Part shown: one piece after another, positions 35,522 through 44,185 of the stretch | Numbering within the stretch: the stretch's first letter is position 1 | Layout: every line of letters begins with the position of its first letter | The notes under the pieces: generated by a model | The model's database searches: none | What the model was told of the DNA's origin: nothing | The model's input: the letters and a program-made list of their open reading frames with translations, nothing else | Translations under genes and position numbers: made by a program | From: Spirosoma sp. 48-14 | Lineage (GTDB): Bacteria > Bacteroidota > Bacteroidia > Cytophagales > Spirosomataceae | Direction of reading: 5' to 3' | DNA length: 64,000 bases | Assembly (NCBI RefSeq): GCF_001898575.1 | Contig: NZ_MKUD01000036.1 | Span: forward strand, 1-64,000

Positions 35522-36700
35522 ATGTCCGTCCCAAATTTGAAAAAAGAAAAGGCCAGTCCTGTTTCTTCTCTGCCTGTACAACCTACTCATTTAATCGATC
35601 AGGAGGTAACCGATTTAGTGTGCTTTTCCCACCTGCGATGGAATTTTGTTTTTCAGCGTCCACAGCATCTGCTGAGTCGGGCCAGCCGTCAGTGGCGGGT
35701 CTGGTTCGTAGAAGAGCCGATCTATGGCGATACCGACCAATTGGAGCTTCGTTCCATTGCCCCAAACCTCACCGTAGTTGTTCCCCATATCCCCCACGGT
35801 AGCACTCCTGAAAAAAGCCTTGAGCTACAACGAAGAGCGGTCGATCAACTTATGGTTCAGCATTCCATTCAGGATTTTATAGCCTGGTACTACACACCGA
35901 TGGCACTGGCATTCAGTCGTCACCTGAAACCCCGGCTGATGATTTATGACTGCATGGATGAGCTGTCGGCTTTTTTGGGGGCTCCGGCGAATCTGCTGGA
36001 ACAGGAGAAAGAGTTACTCAAACGGGCTCATCTCGTATTTACGGGCGGACTTAGTCTGTTCGAAGCCAAGCAGGGCCGACATGATCATGTATTTGCGTTC
36101 CCCAGTAGTATTGATTTTAATCATTTTTCACCCGCTCGAAACGAACTTCCTCTGCCCGCCGATTTGGCATCCATTCCGGGGCCGCGCATTGGTTACAGTG
36201 GTGTAATTGACGAGCGAATGGATCTACATTTACTCCGAGCTCTGGCAGAAAAGCGGCCCGACTGGCAGTTTACGTTGTTAGGGCCCGTCGTGAAAATTGA
36301 CTGGGCAAACTTACCACAGGCGCCTAATATTCATTACCTGGGCTTTAAGCAATATGCATCGTTGCCGCATTATTTTTCTCATTGGGATGTAGCTATCATG
36401 CCATTTGCCATCAATGAAGCTACCCGGTATATAAGCCCTACCAAAACCCCCGAATACCTGGCGGCTGGCCTGCCCGTTGTATCGACGCCAATTCATGACG
36501 TGGTGAGTATGTATGGCCATCTGACTCCTGTTGATATTGCGAATTCTTCTGACGCCTTTGAGCAGGCCATTGCCAGAGCCCTGCTCGAAAACAACTCGTG
36601 GGAGGAAGTCGATGCGTTTCTGTTGAGCCATTCCTGGGACACCACCTGGGCCGAAATGAGCCAGCTTATCCAGTCGCAGCTAGCCTTGCTGTTCGAATAA
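35522..36700 (+). CDS. Glycosyltransferase, group 1 (GT4-like)
   Basis: 392 residues from the ATG at 35522, ten codons after an alternative start. N-terminal domain with LVCFSHLRWNFVFQRPQHLLSRA, also seen in glycosyltransferases near UDP-galactopyranose mutase genes, and IYDCMDELSAFLGAP. The C-terminal donor-binding domain has IGYSGVIDERMDLHLL, YLGFKQYASLPHYFSHWDVAIMPF and SPTKTPEYLAAGLPVVSTP. It transfers a sugar to an unknown acceptor, probably in cell-surface glycan synthesis. Confidence 0.88.
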   Translation: MSVPNLKKEKASPVSSLPVQPTHLIDQEVTDLVCFSHLRWNFVFQRPQHLLSRASRQWRVWFVEEPIYGDTDQLELRSIAPNLTVVVPHIPHGSTPEKSLELQRRAVDQLMVQHSIQDFIAWYYTPMALAFSRHLKPRLMIYDCMDELSAFLGAPANLLEQEKELLKRAHLVFTGGLSLFEAKQGRHDHVFAFPSSIDFNHFSPARNELPLPADLASIPGPRIGYSGVIDERMDLHLLRALAEKRPDWQFTLLGPVVKIDWANLPQAPNIHYLGFKQYASLPHYFSHWDVAIMPFAINEATRYISPTKTPEYLAAGLPVVSTPIHDVVSMYGHLTPVDIANSSDAFEQAIARALLENNSWEEVDAFLLSHSWDTTWAEMSQLIQSQLALLFE

Positions 36701-36889
36701 AGAGTCGGGCAATACATTGCGAAAAGTGAGGCAATGGGCCGGGTATTGGTGGTACCCGGCACGGAATGTACTAGCCAATCTCTATCTATATTTTTGTGAG
36801 CACTGGCTTTTGTGAGCGTTCTGATTTAGTAAAGTGTATTGGAATCCGCAATAATATTGATCGACAATAATACCTGGGAATAGCCTACA

Positions 36890-36911
36890 AAAGCGAATCC
36901 TGATTCGCTTT
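36890..36911. terminator. Short hairpin, possible terminator
   Basis: 10-bp perfect arms (AAAGCGAATC and GATTCGCTTT) with a 2-nt spacer. It lies between convergent genes; a tight DNA cruciform or terminator stem. Confidence 0.5.
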
Positions 36912-36935
36912 GTTACCACATACCCGTTAAAGAAG

Positions 36936-36985
36936 GCAGTTTTGTTCTGTAAAGTACAGTCTGAACTTCAGCAGGACAAAACTGC
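36936..36985. terminator. Hairpin between convergent genes, possible terminator
   Basis: 14-bp arms 36936-36949 and 36972-36985 (GCAGTTTTGTTCTG) with one G-U-type mismatch and a 22-nt loop. It lies 31 bp from the end of the minus-strand iron-sulfur gene. Confidence 0.5.
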
Positions 36986-37015
36986 TTTGTTACCCTTCTA
37001 CTCTGACAGTATAAT

Positions 37016-37465
37016 TCAACCCAAAAAGCCAATTTTAACGTGTGTTCCATCGCAGTAAGGTTTATTACTGCTGCCACCGCATCGGCAGAAGGCGGTTACT
37101 TTATTTTTCTGCGTTTCGTGACCGCTGGCATCTTTTACCCTGAGATTCCCATATACCAAAAGAGGGCCATTGGGCAAGGGTTCTACAATGCTTTCCGCCT
37201 GAATATCGTCGACTTTAACCGGCTCTTCATTTCGGTAATAGCTCAGAGCTTTTGATGGACAGCGATCGATCTGGTCAGCAATGCGTTGCGTCGCTGCCCC
37301 GTCCATATTGACCCACGGACGTTTTCTCGGGTTGAATACCTCGACTAACTGCGTCCAGCAGATTTTGGAATGAATACAGACGGACGGTTTCCAGACCACG
37401 GTAATCTCGCCATTCGTATAGGTTTTGGTAATGTCGGGTGTGGGGGAATGTTCAGATTGGCTCAT
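37016..37465 (-). CDS. Fer4_19 plus CDGSH iron-sulfur protein
   Basis: 149 residues. The N-terminal half is a Fer4_19-type domain with CIHSKICW and DRCPSKAL. The C-terminal half is a CDGSH (mitoNEET-like) motif: FCRCGGSSNKPYCDGTH, with three Cys and one His binding a 2Fe-2S cluster. Proteins with this pair are known in bacteria, probably for electron transfer or Fe-S handling. It is monocistronic, 79 bp upstream of pyrE on the opposite-facing order (pyrE lies further 5' on the minus strand). Confidence 0.9.
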   Translation of the reverse strand: MSQSEHSPTPDITKTYTNGEITVVWKPSVCIHSKICWTQLVEVFNPRKRPWVNMDGAATQRIADQIDRCPSKALSYYRNEEPVKVDDIQAESIVEPLPNGPLLVYGNLRVKDASGHETQKNKVTAFCRCGGSSNKPYCDGTHVKIGFLG

Positions 37466-37543
37466 ACGAATTAGTTGGTTTGTTTAAGTTATACAGTTTT
37501 CAGTCGCGTCCGTTTGCTGAAATCCGTATACCGGAAACTGTAT

Positions 37544-38182
37544 TTATTTCCCCCATTCGGACGGATTCTGTCGCCAGGCTGCTAACGATTCCATCGCGTC
37601 GGCTGGAATATAGTCAAGTGCCTGAGCTTCCTTCAAGAGTGCGTCATAATTACTCAGGCAAACCAGCGGCACACCTTTATTGGCAAAGTTCTGATCGGCT
37701 ATCGGAAAGCCGTAAGTGAAAATAGCCGCCATACCCAGCACTTCAGCACCAGCCGCTCGTAGGGCATCGACCACTTTAAGCGAACTGCCACCGGTCGAAA
37801 TTAAGTCTTCAATAACGACTACCCGCTGACCGGCCGACAGATGACCTTCGATTTGTTTCCCCATGCCGTGTGCTTTAGGTTCAGGCCGAACGTAGCAGTA
37901 GGGCAGGTTCAGTACGTCGGCAACTAGCACGCCCTGAGGTATGCCCGCTGTAGCGACGCCTGCAATCACATCAGCCGTTGGAAACTGTTGCCGTATGGCC
38001 TGGGCCAGTGCGTTTTTAATAAAGCTACGAACCTCAGGGTGGGCGAGCGTAATCCGATTGTCACAGTAAATGGGTGATTTCCATCCTGAACTCCAGGTGA
38101 AGGGCTCAGCAGGGCGGAGCCGGACGGCCTGTACAGCCAATAGATGCTGGGCTACCGTTTTTTGAATGAGTGAAGAATCCAC
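37544..38182 (-). CDS. pyrE: Orotate phosphoribosyltransferase
   Basis: 212 residues. The PRPP-binding motif is RVVVIEDLISTGGSSLKVV; the orotate/PRPP loop is PKAHGMGKQIEGHL. The N-terminus has FTWSSGWKSPIYCDNRI. It converts orotate and PRPP to OMP in pyrimidine synthesis. Length is typical. Confidence 0.96.
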   Translation of the reverse strand: MDSSLIQKTVAQHLLAVQAVRLRPAEPFTWSSGWKSPIYCDNRITLAHPEVRSFIKNALAQAIRQQFPTADVIAGVATAGIPQGVLVADVLNLPYCYVRPEPKAHGMGKQIEGHLSAGQRVVVIEDLISTGGSSLKVVDALRAAGAEVLGMAAIFTYGFPIADQNFANKGVPLVCLSNYDALLKEAQALDYIPADAMESLAAWRQNPSEWGK

Positions 38183-38393
38183 AGAGTCATAAAATAGTAA
38201 TGGTCAAAAGTAAGCAAACTCCTTTGGTCCATCAGCACCGATGTGCGAATAATCGATCGATCCTTGGTTTTCAGACAAACAGAAAGATGCGCTTCGGTCG
38301 GGTTCATGAGCCATTTGTTCCGTTTCATCGGGTGAGGTATTGTAAACAGCTGATGCATTCCGTCAACTTTAACACGCTAAAGGAAAAACAGAT

Positions 38394-38945
38394 ATGGCTT
38401 ACGCTACTAAACAAATCCACAATACAAGAACCGGGCAGACGATTCGCTTCCTGAAAACGAGCGAGGATACCGATGGGGAGTTGCTGGACATGGAGGCTAC
38501 CTTCAAAGTGCACTCCAGAGAACCAGCACCCCATTACCACCCATCGCAGGTTGAAGATTTTACGATACTCGCCGGTGAATTAACCGTCCGGATCAGTGGT
38601 CAGACACGGATTTACAAACAGGGGGAGTCATTCCGCATTCCGAAACAAACGATCCATTCGATGTGGAATGAGGGGGACCAGCAAACGGTGGTGAACTGGC
38701 AGGTTCGACCGGCATTGATTACGGAGTATTTTTTAGAAACGGCTACCGGACTGGCGAATGAAGGCAAAACCAATCAGGATGGAGTGCCAACGTTTTTGCA
38801 GGCAGTTCTTTTGCTGAATCGGTTTATGGCAGTTTATCGGCTCCCGAAGCCTGCCTTTGCCATTCAGAAAGTAGTCTTTACCGCGTTAACGCCATTAGCC
38901 TACTTGTTTGGTTATCGACCAACGTACAAAAAGTATATTGACTAA
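38394..38945 (+). CDS. Cupin domain protein
   Basis: 183 residues. Cupin motif 1 is PAPHYHPSQVEDFTILAGEL with HxH and Glu; motif 2 is FRIPKQTIHSMWNEG with the final His, so a metal site is likely complete. The C-terminal segment (AFAIQKVVFTALTPLAYLFGY) is hydrophobic and may be a membrane association helix. The function is unknown. It is divergent from pyrE. Confidence 0.82.
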   Translation: MAYATKQIHNTRTGQTIRFLKTSEDTDGELLDMEATFKVHSREPAPHYHPSQVEDFTILAGELTVRISGQTRIYKQGESFRIPKQTIHSMWNEGDQQTVVNWQVRPALITEYFLETATGLANEGKTNQDGVPTFLQAVLLLNRFMAVYRLPKPAFAIQKVVFTALTPLAYLFGYRPTYKKYID

Positions 38946-38971
38946 GAAGGGGTGATGGAGTAACCATGCGG

Positions 38972-40255
38972 TTATTTTTCACGATTCAAATGTACTTTAA
39001 CCGTATCGATTCGAGTGCCATCCATAGAGACTATGGTGAACGTGAATGGTGAAAATTCAATAACCTCGCCAACCTGTGGCACATCTTCGTGGGTTGCCAG
39101 AATTAAGCCGCCCAGTGTATCATAGCTGCCTTCGGGGATATTCCAGCCGTAGGTTTCGTTCAGACTGTCGATTTCATGACGGGCACTTAGTAGCCAGGTA
39201 CGTTCATCGAGCTGTTGCTCAACCCAATCTTCGTTGGTGTCATATTCGTCCTGAATTTCACCGAAAATCTGCTCTACCATATCTTCTACGCTCACAATGC
39301 CTGCCGTTCCACCAAATTCATCGACTACCAATGCCAGGCTTTTCCGCTCTGACAAAAACCGCAGGAATAAGTCCTGGGCGGGCATGGTTTGGGGAACGGT
39401 AATGATTGGCGTAATTATTTCTTCAATCGTGGCTGGTTTTTTGAACAGGGCCAGTGCATGGCAGTACCCGATCACGTCGTCGATGGTATTGCGGTATACG
39501 ACAATTTTTGAATGACCGCTGTCCTGAAAGGCCTGCCGTAGTTCCTCAACCGAATCGTCGACTGCAACGGCCGCAATTTCAGTGCGTGGCACCAGACAGT
39601 CGCGTACGCGCACATCCCGAAACTCAATGGCGTTGTTGAAAATCTCGGTATCGACCTCCACCTCTTTTTCGGCGTCGGCTTTTTGATTAAGCTGCTGAAG
39701 ATACTGATTGAGGTCTGTCAGGCCAAAAACGGGCCGAATTTCCGGGTTTCGTTTACCGAGAATGTACCGAATGAAAAAGCGAGCCGTCCCAACCAATACC
39801 CGGACAATAGGAGCAATGGCTTTATAGATTACCCAGAGTGGAACCGCCAGCCCTTCCAGAAATCGGTCGGGGTGAATGAGCGCCAGACTTTTGGGGATGT
39901 AATCGGCAAACGGTAAGAAAATAATGGTGAGAATAAGCGTCTCAATGGTAATGATGACAAACTCGTGCGCTGCCCAGGCAGGAGGTAGTATCAGTGCCAG
40001 TAAGGGATTCAGGGCCATGACGCCTAACACGGTGTACAGAACCAGAAAAAGCGTGTTGCCGGTCAGCGTGGTGCCAATAAACAGAATTGGGTTTTTCAGG
40101 AAGCCCGACACTAATTTTTCGCTTAACGGGCCTTGTTTGCTGTGGAGTTCAAAGTACAGCCGGTTTACGGATACATACGCCATTTCGACGGCTGAAAAGA
40201 AGCCGGCCAGGACAAGAGCAAGTAAAGCACCAAACAAAAGGGCGTATGATTCCAT
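38972..40255 (-). CDS. CNNM/HlyC family membrane protein (CBS-pair)
   Basis: 427 residues from the ATG at 40255; an upstream ATG adds 18 residues that overlap the preceding hairpin. DUF21 membrane domain (about 1-200, FFSAVEMAYVSVNR, TLTGNTLFLVLY, LPFADYIPKSLAL), a CBS pair (about 210-335, VRDCLVPRTEIAAVAV, DEFGGTAGIVSVEDMVE) and a CorC/HlyC domain (about 350-425). Members transport or sense Mg2+ or Co2+ or, in gliding Bacteroidota, act as GldE. The GldE label cannot be decided here. Confidence 0.88.
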   Translation of the reverse strand: MESYALLFGALLALVLAGFFSAVEMAYVSVNRLYFELHSKQGPLSEKLVSGFLKNPILFIGTTLTGNTLFLVLYTVLGVMALNPLLALILPPAWAAHEFVIITIETLILTIIFLPFADYIPKSLALIHPDRFLEGLAVPLWVIYKAIAPIVRVLVGTARFFIRYILGKRNPEIRPVFGLTDLNQYLQQLNQKADAEKEVEVDTEIFNNAIEFRDVRVRDCLVPRTEIAAVAVDDSVEELRQAFQDSGHSKIVVYRNTIDDVIGYCHALALFKKPATIEEIITPIITVPQTMPAQDLFLRFLSERKSLALVVDEFGGTAGIVSVEDMVEQIFGEIQDEYDTNEDWVEQQLDERTWLLSARHEIDSLNETYGWNIPEGSYDTLGGLILATHEDVPQVGEVIEFSPFTFTIVSMDGTRIDTVKVHLNREK

Positions 40256-40268
40256 AGACAATGAAATG

Positions 40269-40322
40269 TGAAACATGAAGGGTGAAGAATATTTATTTCT
40301 ATTCTTCACCCTTCATGTTTCA
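40269..40322 (-). terminator. 22-bp perfect inverted repeat overlapping a stop codon
   Basis: Arms 40269-40290 and 40301-40322 are perfect reverse complements (TGAAACATGAAGGGTGAAGA...) with a 10-nt loop. The right arm contains the stop codon of the small membrane protein gene (40320-40322). Probably terminates that transcript. I recall similar purine-rich GAAGGGTGAAG repeats in Bacteroidota. Confidence 0.8.
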
Positions 40323-40553
40323 TTTCTTTTTCTTCTTCCGTTCTTCTATCATTTGTTTGATGGTAGGAGAAACGGCTTTTTCTCGTTCGAGTCGTTTATT
40401 TTTAAAATATTGGAAAGACAGCAGAAAGCCCAGACATAGCATCAGTAACCAGTAGCTTTCGGCAAACGTTGTACGCTGATACTCCGCGATCCAGAGAATC
40501 AGAAAACCGGCAGCCGCCGACAGGAGTAAAATCTCAGAAAGTTTTAACTTCAT
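40320..40553 (-). CDS. Small two-helix membrane protein, unknown function
   Basis: 77 residues with two hydrophobic helices (about 7-23, ILLLSAAAGFLILWIAEY, and 34-50, LLMLCLGFLLSFQYF) and a basic tail (KQMIEERKKKKK). It follows ccmF by 41 bp on the same strand and may be the last gene of the ccm operon. No family recognised. Confidence 0.65.
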   Translation of the reverse strand: MKLKLSEILLLSAAAGFLILWIAEYQRTTFAESYWLLMLCLGFLLSFQYFKNKRLEREKAVSPTIKQMIEERKKKKK

Positions 40554-40594
40554 GGTTCGTTAGTCGTCAATGCCTACCGGCTGACGACTGTAGG

Positions 40595-43255
40595 CTATCT
40601 ACTCTTTTGAAATTCCCGATACCGACGGACCGTTGAAATGCTCAGACCAAGCACAACGACCAGCGTTCCTATCCAGAGAATATTGATCAGCGGTTTTTCA
40701 ACAGCTTTCATGACGATATAATCGCGTTGGGTGCGGTTCACAGCAAATGAGAATTTACCCGTGCGTGGATCAATTTCGTTCAACTGAATGCGTACGCCAA
40801 GTTCATCACTGATTTCGGCGGGGTGGGCAACCATCCGATTTTTGATGACAAAGGCAGGGGTAAGCATATGCTCGCCATTTTTATCGAGCACCCGTACATG
40901 CGCCCGAACAGCCGCATCTTCTGGCCCTACCTCAATACCGTCAACTTCGTTCGTGCGTACCACATCGTCCAGAATAGCCACATAGTCGTTCAGGAAGAAG
41001 GTGTCTTTGATCGCTACAGAATAGGTTTCGGTTTTTTCCCACTTGTTTTCAGCATTTGGGTCAGGCACCGACGATACATAGGTGTACATATCCCGATCGA
41101 CTTTATGCCGAATATCGGGTGATGCCAGCAGCCCCATGCGTTCGTTTACCTGAGCGCGTGGATACAGACTAAATACTTTTCCCCCTGGTTCCCTGTATTC
41201 AACCTCATAGTAGGTGTTTTCAGGGTAAAGAGCCAGGGTATCCCCTTTTTTATAATAGACTTTGCCATTCTGCTCAATATCCCGTTGGGCAATGCCGTGA
41301 AAATCACCTTCGATGACCATCACATCCTTGCGGGAAAGATACCCCGGTACGTCGCGGGCTTCGATACGCTGGCCCCGGTAGGTTAGCTGGTAAGGACCCA
41401 TGCGTTCGGGTTGATTCAGCCAGAGCAGTGTATTCTCCTTATTTTCTTTGTTGTCGTTTTTGGTGAACTCATCTTGCTTGGAAATGAGTAAGCCGGTTGT
41501 ATTCAGCGAAATAACTTTCGAAAAGCCTGCCGAATAGAGAATACCCAGTAGCATCAGGGCCATACCGATGTGGGCAATGGCTCCGCCCGAAAACCGATAA
41601 TTTCCCCGGATAACGCCAATCAGGATGGAACCGTTAGTAACAAGCGCAAAGACTGAAGCCACCAGCAGTGCCATGTAAACTGGGTTTTTCATCGACCCGA
41701 AGGCAATCAGACCGGCGCTGATGAGTAGCGTGATGATTCCCGGTGTAATAAGCGCATCCCATTTTTTAGCTTCAATTTTCCGCCACCACATATACTGACC
41801 AACGCCCGTCAGCAGGCAAATGGCAACGAAAAACCAAATCTGGAATTTATTGTAGTGGGCAATCTGATCAGCCGGGAGAGCGAGGTTCGTGATTTTACCG
41901 AACGATTCCAGAATCTTCGTATATACCGGGATCGACGTAGTGGCAATCACTTGAAAAGCGGCCAGACAAAGAACAGTAGCCCCCATAAAGAGCCAGAACT
42001 CTTTGGTATAGACCGATGCTTCCTTTTCATCGCTGGGAATGAACTTCCACTTGCTGGCTGCCAGTACAATCGAAACGGCCACAAACACCAGCAGGTAAAT
42101 CAACAACTGGCCAGAAAGGCCCAGGTCAGTAAAGGAGTGAACCGATGCATTGCCCAAAATACCGCTACGTGTCAGGAAGGTAGCATAGAGTACCAACAGG
42201 AATGTGCTGATGGCCAGAATTATAGCGGTTTTGAGGCCTGTGGAGCTACGCTTGGCAATCAGCATGCCGTGAATAGAGGCTACCATGACAAGCCAGGGAA
42301 CATAGACCGCATTTTCGACGGGGTCCCAGTTCCAGTAACCGCCAAAGTTGAGTGTTTCGTAAGCCCAGTAACCACCCATCATGATGCCTACGCCCAGGAT
42401 CATAGCACCAAAAAGGGCCCAGGGGAGTGCTGGCCGAATCCATTCGGACGGTTGGTTCCGCCAGAGACCTGCTACACAAAACGCAAACGGAACCAGGGTC
42501 AACGCAAAGCCCAGAAACAGGGTAGGCGGGTGAATGACCATCCAATAATTCTGGAGCAATGGATTCAGGCCGTTACCATCTTTCGGAATAAAATTAGGGT
42601 CCGTTGCGAAGATCGGCGCATCGGGCATGGCGTCCCGCAGCAATAGAAAAGGCGATGAGCCAATTTTGAACGAATCACCAAACACAACGCCCAGAATCAT
42701 AGAGGCAAGGAAGGCCTGGACTAGCGCAAAAATGGTCATCATGGGCGCTTCCCACTTCGACCCGGCGGTACGAATCAAAACAGCGCCCAGCACCGCATTC
42801 CAGAATAACCAAAGCAGAAATGAGCCTTCCTGGCTTTCCCAGAAACAGGCAATCATGTACTTGATCGGGAGAGCCCGCGAGGAATGGCTCCAGGCGTAAT
42901 GATACTCGAAATAGTGATTGAAAATGATGTAGAACAGACAGACCGCAACACCCACAACTGCAGTACCATGCAGGTAGAAAGCCCAGCGTGCCAGCTTCCT
43001 CCAGTCGTCCCGTGCGGGGGGCTCAGTGATCTGAACAGTGGGCTTCGCTTTTCGTTTGGCGGTTTTACCTCCGAAACTGGCTTCGTTGGCCGATTCACCG
43101 GCATAGGCTAACTGAGGCTCCTCGACTGCCTGGGTCTCAATTTTAGCAGGTCGTCCAAGAGCCGACAAAAAATAACCCACCGTTGCCACCAAAGCCGTGA
43201 CAAAGGATAAGATGACGAAAAAGTGGCCGAGGTTCCCGACAGTTGTGTGTATCAT
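40595..43255 (-). CDS. ccmF: Cytochrome c-type biogenesis protein CcmF
   Basis: 886 residues, longer than the 640-660 of proteobacterial CcmF. Many membrane helices; the haem-handling WWD domain is at about 300-320 (FGGYWNWDPVENAVYVPWLV). About 250 extra residues lie between the last pore helices and the final C-terminal helix (IEARDVPGYLSRKDVM, YEVEYREPGGKVFSLYPRA, HPAEISDELGVRIQLNEIDP) and form an extracytoplasmic domain. It joins haem from holo-CcmE to apocytochrome c. Its start overlaps the toxin stop by 4 bp. Confidence 0.92.
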   Translation of the reverse strand: MIHTTVGNLGHFFVILSFVTALVATVGYFLSALGRPAKIETQAVEEPQLAYAGESANEASFGGKTAKRKAKPTVQITEPPARDDWRKLARWAFYLHGTAVVGVAVCLFYIIFNHYFEYHYAWSHSSRALPIKYMIACFWESQEGSFLLWLFWNAVLGAVLIRTAGSKWEAPMMTIFALVQAFLASMILGVVFGDSFKIGSSPFLLLRDAMPDAPIFATDPNFIPKDGNGLNPLLQNYWMVIHPPTLFLGFALTLVPFAFCVAGLWRNQPSEWIRPALPWALFGAMILGVGIMMGGYWAYETLNFGGYWNWDPVENAVYVPWLVMVASIHGMLIAKRSSTGLKTAIILAISTFLLVLYATFLTRSGILGNASVHSFTDLGLSGQLLIYLLVFVAVSIVLAASKWKFIPSDEKEASVYTKEFWLFMGATVLCLAAFQVIATTSIPVYTKILESFGKITNLALPADQIAHYNKFQIWFFVAICLLTGVGQYMWWRKIEAKKWDALITPGIITLLISAGLIAFGSMKNPVYMALLVASVFALVTNGSILIGVIRGNYRFSGGAIAHIGMALMLLGILYSAGFSKVISLNTTGLLISKQDEFTKNDNKENKENTLLWLNQPERMGPYQLTYRGQRIEARDVPGYLSRKDVMVIEGDFHGIAQRDIEQNGKVYYKKGDTLALYPENTYYEVEYREPGGKVFSLYPRAQVNERMGLLASPDIRHKVDRDMYTYVSSVPDPNAENKWEKTETYSVAIKDTFFLNDYVAILDDVVRTNEVDGIEVGPEDAAVRAHVRVLDKNGEHMLTPAFVIKNRMVAHPAEISDELGVRIQLNEIDPRTGKFSFAVNRTQRDYIVMKAVEKPLINILWIGTLVVVLGLSISTVRRYREFQKSR

Positions 43256-43518
43256 TGGCTAATTATTCTATCGTATTCGGCATGAGAGCCAATCCAAAAC
43301 CAATATAGTTCATCGCTTTCCCGAATGGCTAATGCACGGAAATGATCGCCTACTCGTGCTGACCATAAATTCTCTTTATGGCTTAATTCTTTAAAATGAA
43401 GTGATGGATGAAATGGATCTGCTTTTAAAATCTCGAAGTTTTTATCGGCTAAATCCTGAATAGCATCGGGTAAAGCATAATACCTTTTCCAAAACTTAGT
43501 CGTGGTCCGATGATTCAT
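43252..43518 (-). CDS. Type II toxin, RelE/ParE superfamily
   Basis: 88 residues. RelE/ParE-like: FWKRYYALPDAIQDLADKNF, HPSLHFKELSHKENLWSARVGDHFRALAI and FWIGSHAEYDRII, the usual C-terminal strand and His-Asp/Arg region. The stop TGA (43252-43254) overlaps the ATG of ccmF, and its start overlaps the antitoxin stop by 4 bp, so it sits fully inside the ccm operon. Confidence 0.85.
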   Translation of the reverse strand: MNHRTTTKFWKRYYALPDAIQDLADKNFEILKADPFHPSLHFKELSHKENLWSARVGDHFRALAIRESDELYWFWIGSHAEYDRIISQ

Positions 43519-43712
43519 AAGGGTTTTGTTCGCCCCTGACGAATATCTTCTCTAGCTTCATTTAATAAGGCATCCAGACGTCCGGCTTCTACATCTCCTT
43601 TTATTTGTTTGTCCCAGCGATCATGAAAGAAATCAAAAAGTCGATTCAAGAGCCCATCCAACTCGTCGGTAGGCAGTTCTTTGGCTGCCTTTTCAATTTC
43701 CTGTACGCTCAT
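43515..43712 (-). CDS. Antitoxin, addiction module protein family
   Basis: 65 residues. It matches the pattern of small antitoxins paired with ParE/RelE-like toxins: KELPTDELDGLLNRLFDFFHDRWDKQIKGDVEAGRLDALLNEAREDIRQGRTKPL in composition (DRWDKQI, AGRLDAL, EDIRQGRTKPL). No DNA-binding domain is visible, so autoregulation by this protein is doubtful. It overlaps the toxin start by 4 bp and the ccmE stop by 2 bp. Confidence 0.82.
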   Translation of the reverse strand: MSVQEIEKAAKELPTDELDGLLNRLFDFFHDRWDKQIKGDVEAGRLDALLNEAREDIRQGRTKPL

Positions 43713-44149
43713 AATTGTGCTGTTTTAGCTTCGTGTTCAGTCGTTTCGAGCTTGTTGTTCTGGTATTTCGACGGACACTTCAACAGAATTTTCTTGCACT
43801 GGAAATGATCACCCTGCATCGCTCCGATAACCACAACCTGCTCCGAACGGTCGAAGTCCTGAGGTTTAGGGCTATTGTAAATCACTTTCTGAGCCCGTTG
43901 ATCATTATCGACCAGCGTAAACTCAAAATGGTTGGGGTCGATAGCCGGGTTGTAAAACATATCGACAATCTGCCCGTGGGGGTCCTTTTTGAGTTTGCCG
44001 ACAACGTGAATCATTTTTTCGTCACCGTCCTGGGCCATTTTTTCAGCCTTGGTAAAGGTCGTGTATACACTGGCGTCACCTGCCGTGCTGGCAATCACTC
44101 CAATAGCAATGGCGATAACGATAATGCCGATAATGTGCGAAATTTTCAT
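43709..44149 (-). CDS. ccmE: Cytochrome c maturation protein CcmE, CxxxY variant
   Basis: 146 residues. A signal-anchor helix (about 5-22, HIIGIIVIAIAIGVIAS) precedes an OB-fold domain with MIHVVGKLKKDP and RSEQVVVIGAMQGDHFQCKK. The C-terminal haem site reads LLKCPSKY, that is C125-P-S-K-Y129, where E. coli CcmE has HxxxY. CxxxY CcmE variants are known in archaea and some sulfate reducers. It carries haem from CcmC to CcmF in the periplasm. The stop TGA overlaps the antitoxin ATG. Confidence 0.9.
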   Translation of the reverse strand: MKISHIIGIIVIAIAIGVIASTAGDASVYTTFTKAEKMAQDGDEKMIHVVGKLKKDPHGQIVDMFYNPAIDPNHFEFTLVDNDQRAQKVIYNSPKPQDFDRSEQVVVIGAMQGDHFQCKKILLKCPSKYQNNKLETTEHEAKTAQL

Positions 44150-44185
44150 GGGATTAGTACTTGTTAGCTGTGGTTTGTTTGGGGC

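Larger units (their letters stand above)
36701..37015. other. Intergenic region with two hairpins
   Basis: 315 bp between the glycosyltransferase and the convergent iron-sulfur gene. It holds the hairpins at 36890-36911 and 36936-36985 and no convincing ORF. Confidence 0.6.

Noticed and set aside
38152..38358. 68-codon minus-strand frame upstream of pyrE
   Set aside because: Overlaps the start of pyrE in another frame; no protein features.
38972..40255. Calling the CNNM/HlyC protein GldE
   Set aside because: Domain order fits GldE and also ordinary ion-handling HlyC proteins; no neighbouring gliding genes.
41855..42646. 263-codon plus-strand frame inside ccmF
   Set aside because: Antisense shadow of a well-supported gene; hydrophilic low-complexity product typical of reverse reading of membrane codons.
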